Assembly (NCBI RefSeq): GCF_018413465.1
Contig: NZ_JAHCDK010000003.1
Span: forward strand, 62,001 to 126,000
Source of the DNA: Flavobacterium sp. CYK-55
GTDB taxonomy: Bacteria; Bacteroidota; Bacteroidia; Flavobacteriales; Flavobacteriaceae
Direction of reading: 5' to 3'
Length of the DNA: 64,000 nt
The translations under genes and the position numbers were made by a program. The notes below the pieces were generated by a model. The model was not told the origin of the DNA, ran no database searches, and saw nothing but the letters and a program-made list of their open reading frames with translations. Positions within the stretch are counted from its first letter, which is position 1. Each line of letters starts with the position of its first letter. Positions 62,231-64,000 of the stretch are shown here, in pieces.

Positions 62231-62374
62231 TTAAGCGTCTAAAGCTCGGCTAGTTACATAATATCGCCAAGCTATGATGGCCAACTGCCATTTTTTTGCT
62301 TTGCTCATATCGAGTTGTTTTTTGGTAAAACTCGGAAGCAAAAGTTTGTTTAAACGCGCTAATAACTTGTACAT
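62231..62374 (-). CDS. Small conserved flavobacterial protein, 47 aa
   Basis: The frame reads MYKLLARLNKLLLPSFTKKQ, continues LDMSKAKKWQLAIIAWRYYV and ends TSRALDA. I recall close relatives throughout Flavobacterium, often mislabelled 'SsrA-binding protein'; it is far too short for SmpB. Amphipathic, without a signal peptide. Preceded on the same strand by the M56 gene and its terminator. Confidence 0.75.
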   Translation of the reverse strand: MYKLLARLNKLLLPSFTKKQLDMSKAKKWQLAIIAWRYYVTSRALDA

Positions 62375-62391
62375 GATTTTTTTTCAAAGAT

Positions 62392-62420
62392 AAAAAAGAC
62401 TGCTCAAAGGCAGTCTTTTC
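62392..62420 (-). terminator. Terminator of the M56 peptidase gene
   Basis: AAAAGACTGC (62394-62403) pairs with GCAGTCTTTT (62410-62419), loop TCAAAG; the extra As upstream give the U run on the minus strand. Confidence 0.85.
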
Positions 62421-62423
62421 AGT

Positions 62424-64000
62424 TTATTTTTTCTTTTTGCTTTCGGCTCTGAGTTTTTCTAGCTCGGCTCTGGATTTTTCCATTTCTAGTCTGGCTTGCT
62501 TGATTTCTTCGCGCGCAGCTTCGAGTTCTTTTTTGGCTGCGGCTAAATCTTGCTCAGATGCTTCACGATTATCTAGTGATTTTCTGATTTCAACTCTGGA
62601 GCGTTTCATGGCATCGCGCGCTTGTCTCATCGCATCACGAGTTATTTTATTGATGTCTTTTGTATCAATATCAACGCGAATATCACCCACATCAGAAAGC
62701 GATTTAATGATGATCGGATCTAATTCGGCAATAATTTTTTCCGGATCAACATCAATCGTTTCGCCATTGACAATCACACGCATGCCTGCTTTGTCATTTT
62801 TGTCGCCTTTGATGATGATTTTCTTACTGATTCTAGCTGGCGGAGCAGGAGCATGGGGCGCATCGGCCGGCTCAGGAATTTCTGCAGCTTCAGGAGCCTC
62901 TGGTGCTTCGGGTGTCTCTGGTGCTTCAATTTCTACCACCACATCATTGTTGTCTTGTTCGTCAGATTGGTCATTATAGTGATATACATAAGCATAACGA
63001 GATTCTTTTTCAACTTTACCGTTGCCCATAGTAAAACCACCTTTTTCATTTTGATAAATATGAATCGGTTCAATAGCCTCATCGCTGTTGTATTGCGAAG
63101 TTCCTTTTGAGCCTTTACCATCGTTGTATTCAACTTTGATGCAGGTAATTTCACCCGAAGCATTGCGTTTTACCTTTGAAAATTTAAGTTTAACGTTGTG
63201 CTCTTTTTTGAGTCTTTCGGCTTCTTTTTTGAGTTGCTCATCAGTGGTGTTTTTGTCAATAACCACTGATACTTTGGGCTCGCCGTGGTGGGTTGTGGTT
63301 TGTTTTTCTTGTGCAATAATCTTGGTTTGAAAATACAGCAAGAATGCCAACAAGGCCGGAATAACTACGAAATACTTCCAAGCATTTCTCTTTTTTGATT
63401 GATTTGTGTTCAACATAACGATTCGTTTTTTGATTAATGATTGATAAAAAGGGTTCGTGATGGCCACACAGTTTTGATGCGTCGTCACTTTTAATAAGGT
63501 AAATTGATATGATTTTTTGGCCTCAGAAGTTTGCGCTATTGATTTAAGCGCCTCGCTATCGGCAATGAATTCCAGGTTTTGCATCATCGATTTTTTGTAC
63601 AGCCAAATCAGCGGATGATACCAAAAAGCAATACAAAATAGGCGCGCTAAAAGCACATCGAGCGAATGCTTTTCACGGCAATGTACGCGTTCGTGTGCCA
63701 ATATATGCTGCAATTCAGCCGAGTCAAAAAGCGATGCATTAAAAACAATGTAATTAAAGTATGAAAAAGGCGCCACCGACTCAGAAACTTCCACATATTT
63801 AAAGCCTTCTTCCCGGTGAATGATTTTTCCGCTGAGCAATCCGCGCAATTGTTTTAGATCAAACAGCAATCTAAACAACAAAATCAAAATGCCTAATCCA
63901 TACAAGCTGGCAGCAACGATCCATCCGTTGATTTCAAAAGCAGGTTCTTGCGCTACTTTTAAAGTTTCATAAACCATAGGCTCGGTGAGCGTTTTGACTT
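62424..64000 (-). CDS. M56-family (BlaR1/MecR1-like) metallopeptidase, N-terminus beyond window
   Basis: The frame stays open to the right edge, so the first residues are missing. Visible parts are a membrane segment (GWIVAASLYGLGILILLFRL), the zinc site LAHERVHCREKHSLD (HExxH), FWYHPLIWLYKKSMMQNLEFIADSEAL, a further membrane segment (YFVVIPALLAFLLYFQT), a Pro/Glu/Ala-rich linker and a C-terminal coiled coil (DLAAAKKELEAAREEIKQAR). BlaR1-type proteins cut a partner BlaI repressor in response to envelope stress; its gene is probably just outside the window. Confidence 0.93.
   Translation of the reverse strand, partial: VKTLTEPMVYETLKVAQEPAFEINGWIVAASLYGLGILILLFRLLFDLKQLRGLLSGKIIHREEGFKYVEVSESVAPFSYFNYIVFNASLFDSAELQHILAHERVHCREKHSLDVLLARLFCIAFWYHPLIWLYKKSMMQNLEFIADSEALKSIAQTSEAKKSYQFTLLKVTTHQNCVAITNPFYQSLIKKRIVMLNTNQSKKRNAWKYFVVIPALLAFLLYFQTKIIAQEKQTTTHHGEPKVSVVIDKNTTDEQLKKEAERLKKEHNVKLKFSKVKRNASGEITCIKVEYNDGKGSKGTSQYNSDEAIEPIHIYQNEKGGFTMGNGKVEKESRYAYVYHYNDQSDEQDNNDVVVEIEAPETPEAPEAPEAAEIPEPADAPHAPAPPARISKKIIIKGDKNDKAGMRVIVNGETIDVDPEKIIAELDPIIIKSLSDVGDIRVDIDTKDINKITRDAMRQARDAMKRSRVEIRKSLDNREASEQDLAAAKKELEAAREEIKQARLEMEKSRAELEKLRAESKKKK

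Noticed and set aside
62437-62979. 180-codon Ser/Ala-rich plus-strand frame
   Set aside because: Antisense shadow of the coiled-coil region of the M56 gene.

Overview
The window is a chromosomal segment of a Bacteroidota member, almost certainly a Flavobacterium-like Flavobacteriaceae. Evidence: two proteins with type IX secretion (T9SS) type B C-termini, a PorX regulator, bacillithiol-linked YtxJ, a DHS-like polyamine gene beside arginine decarboxylase, DUF4199 and DUF4258 proteins, and promoters of the Bacteroidota form TTG-N17-23-TAnnTTTG, seen clearly before both tRNA genes.

Region 1 (1-13.6 kb) is an accessory island. A leftward operon encodes a type I restriction-modification methylase and specificity subunit (hsdM, hsdS), two DUF262 proteins (one with a DUF1524 HNH-like tail) and an AlbA_2/Schlafen-type ATP-binding protein that runs off the left edge; no hsdR lies in the window. 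Next come about 6 kb of small accessory genes (XRE regulator, unknown helical protein, MORN-like protein, lipoprotein, MazEF, HigBA) separated by an unusual density of short tandem arrays: a 61-unit heptamer array, CTCAGNNN octamers, a 14-unit decamer array, GAATTNN and GATTNNN heptamers, a three-unit 41-bp operator-like array before the XRE gene, and two copies of a conserved intergenic block. A 32-bp word occurs in inverted orientation at both ends (7910 and 13466).

Region 2 (13.6-27.8 kb) is core metabolism: kdsB, a fasciclin-domain protein, a SpeE-like methyltransferase, an acyltransferase, an M14 peptidase, an Lrp/AsnC regulator, ppc, a DinB-like protein, a Mug/UDG-family glycosylase, an acidic-tailed protein, a deoxyhypusine-synthase-like enzyme, arginine decarboxylase, aroB and proline dehydrogenase.

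Region 3 (27.8-50.9 kb) is rich in secreted proteins and their control: a 1755-residue repeat protein with a T9SS type B C-terminus, an esterase, an MsbA-like ABC exporter, tRNA-Val, a large reprolysin-like metallopeptidase ending in dockerin-like repeats, a second T9SS type B protein, DUF4258, alanine dehydrogenase, tsaE, porX, an M1 peptidase, DUF4199, and a membrane-anchored LuxR-type regulator with a TonB-like partner.

Region 4 (51-64 kb) is housekeeping: clpB, ytxJ, a small Cys-rich protein, a lipoprotein, fahA, glyA, miaE, GNAT, a NUMOD4/HNH-like protein, a pentapeptide-repeat protein, a 0.8-kb non-coding stretch full of hairpins, tRNA-Arg, a 47-aa protein and an M56 (BlaR1-like) peptidase cut by the right edge. 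A structured intergenic element between fahA and the lipoprotein gene resembles a recurrent flavobacterial RNA motif.
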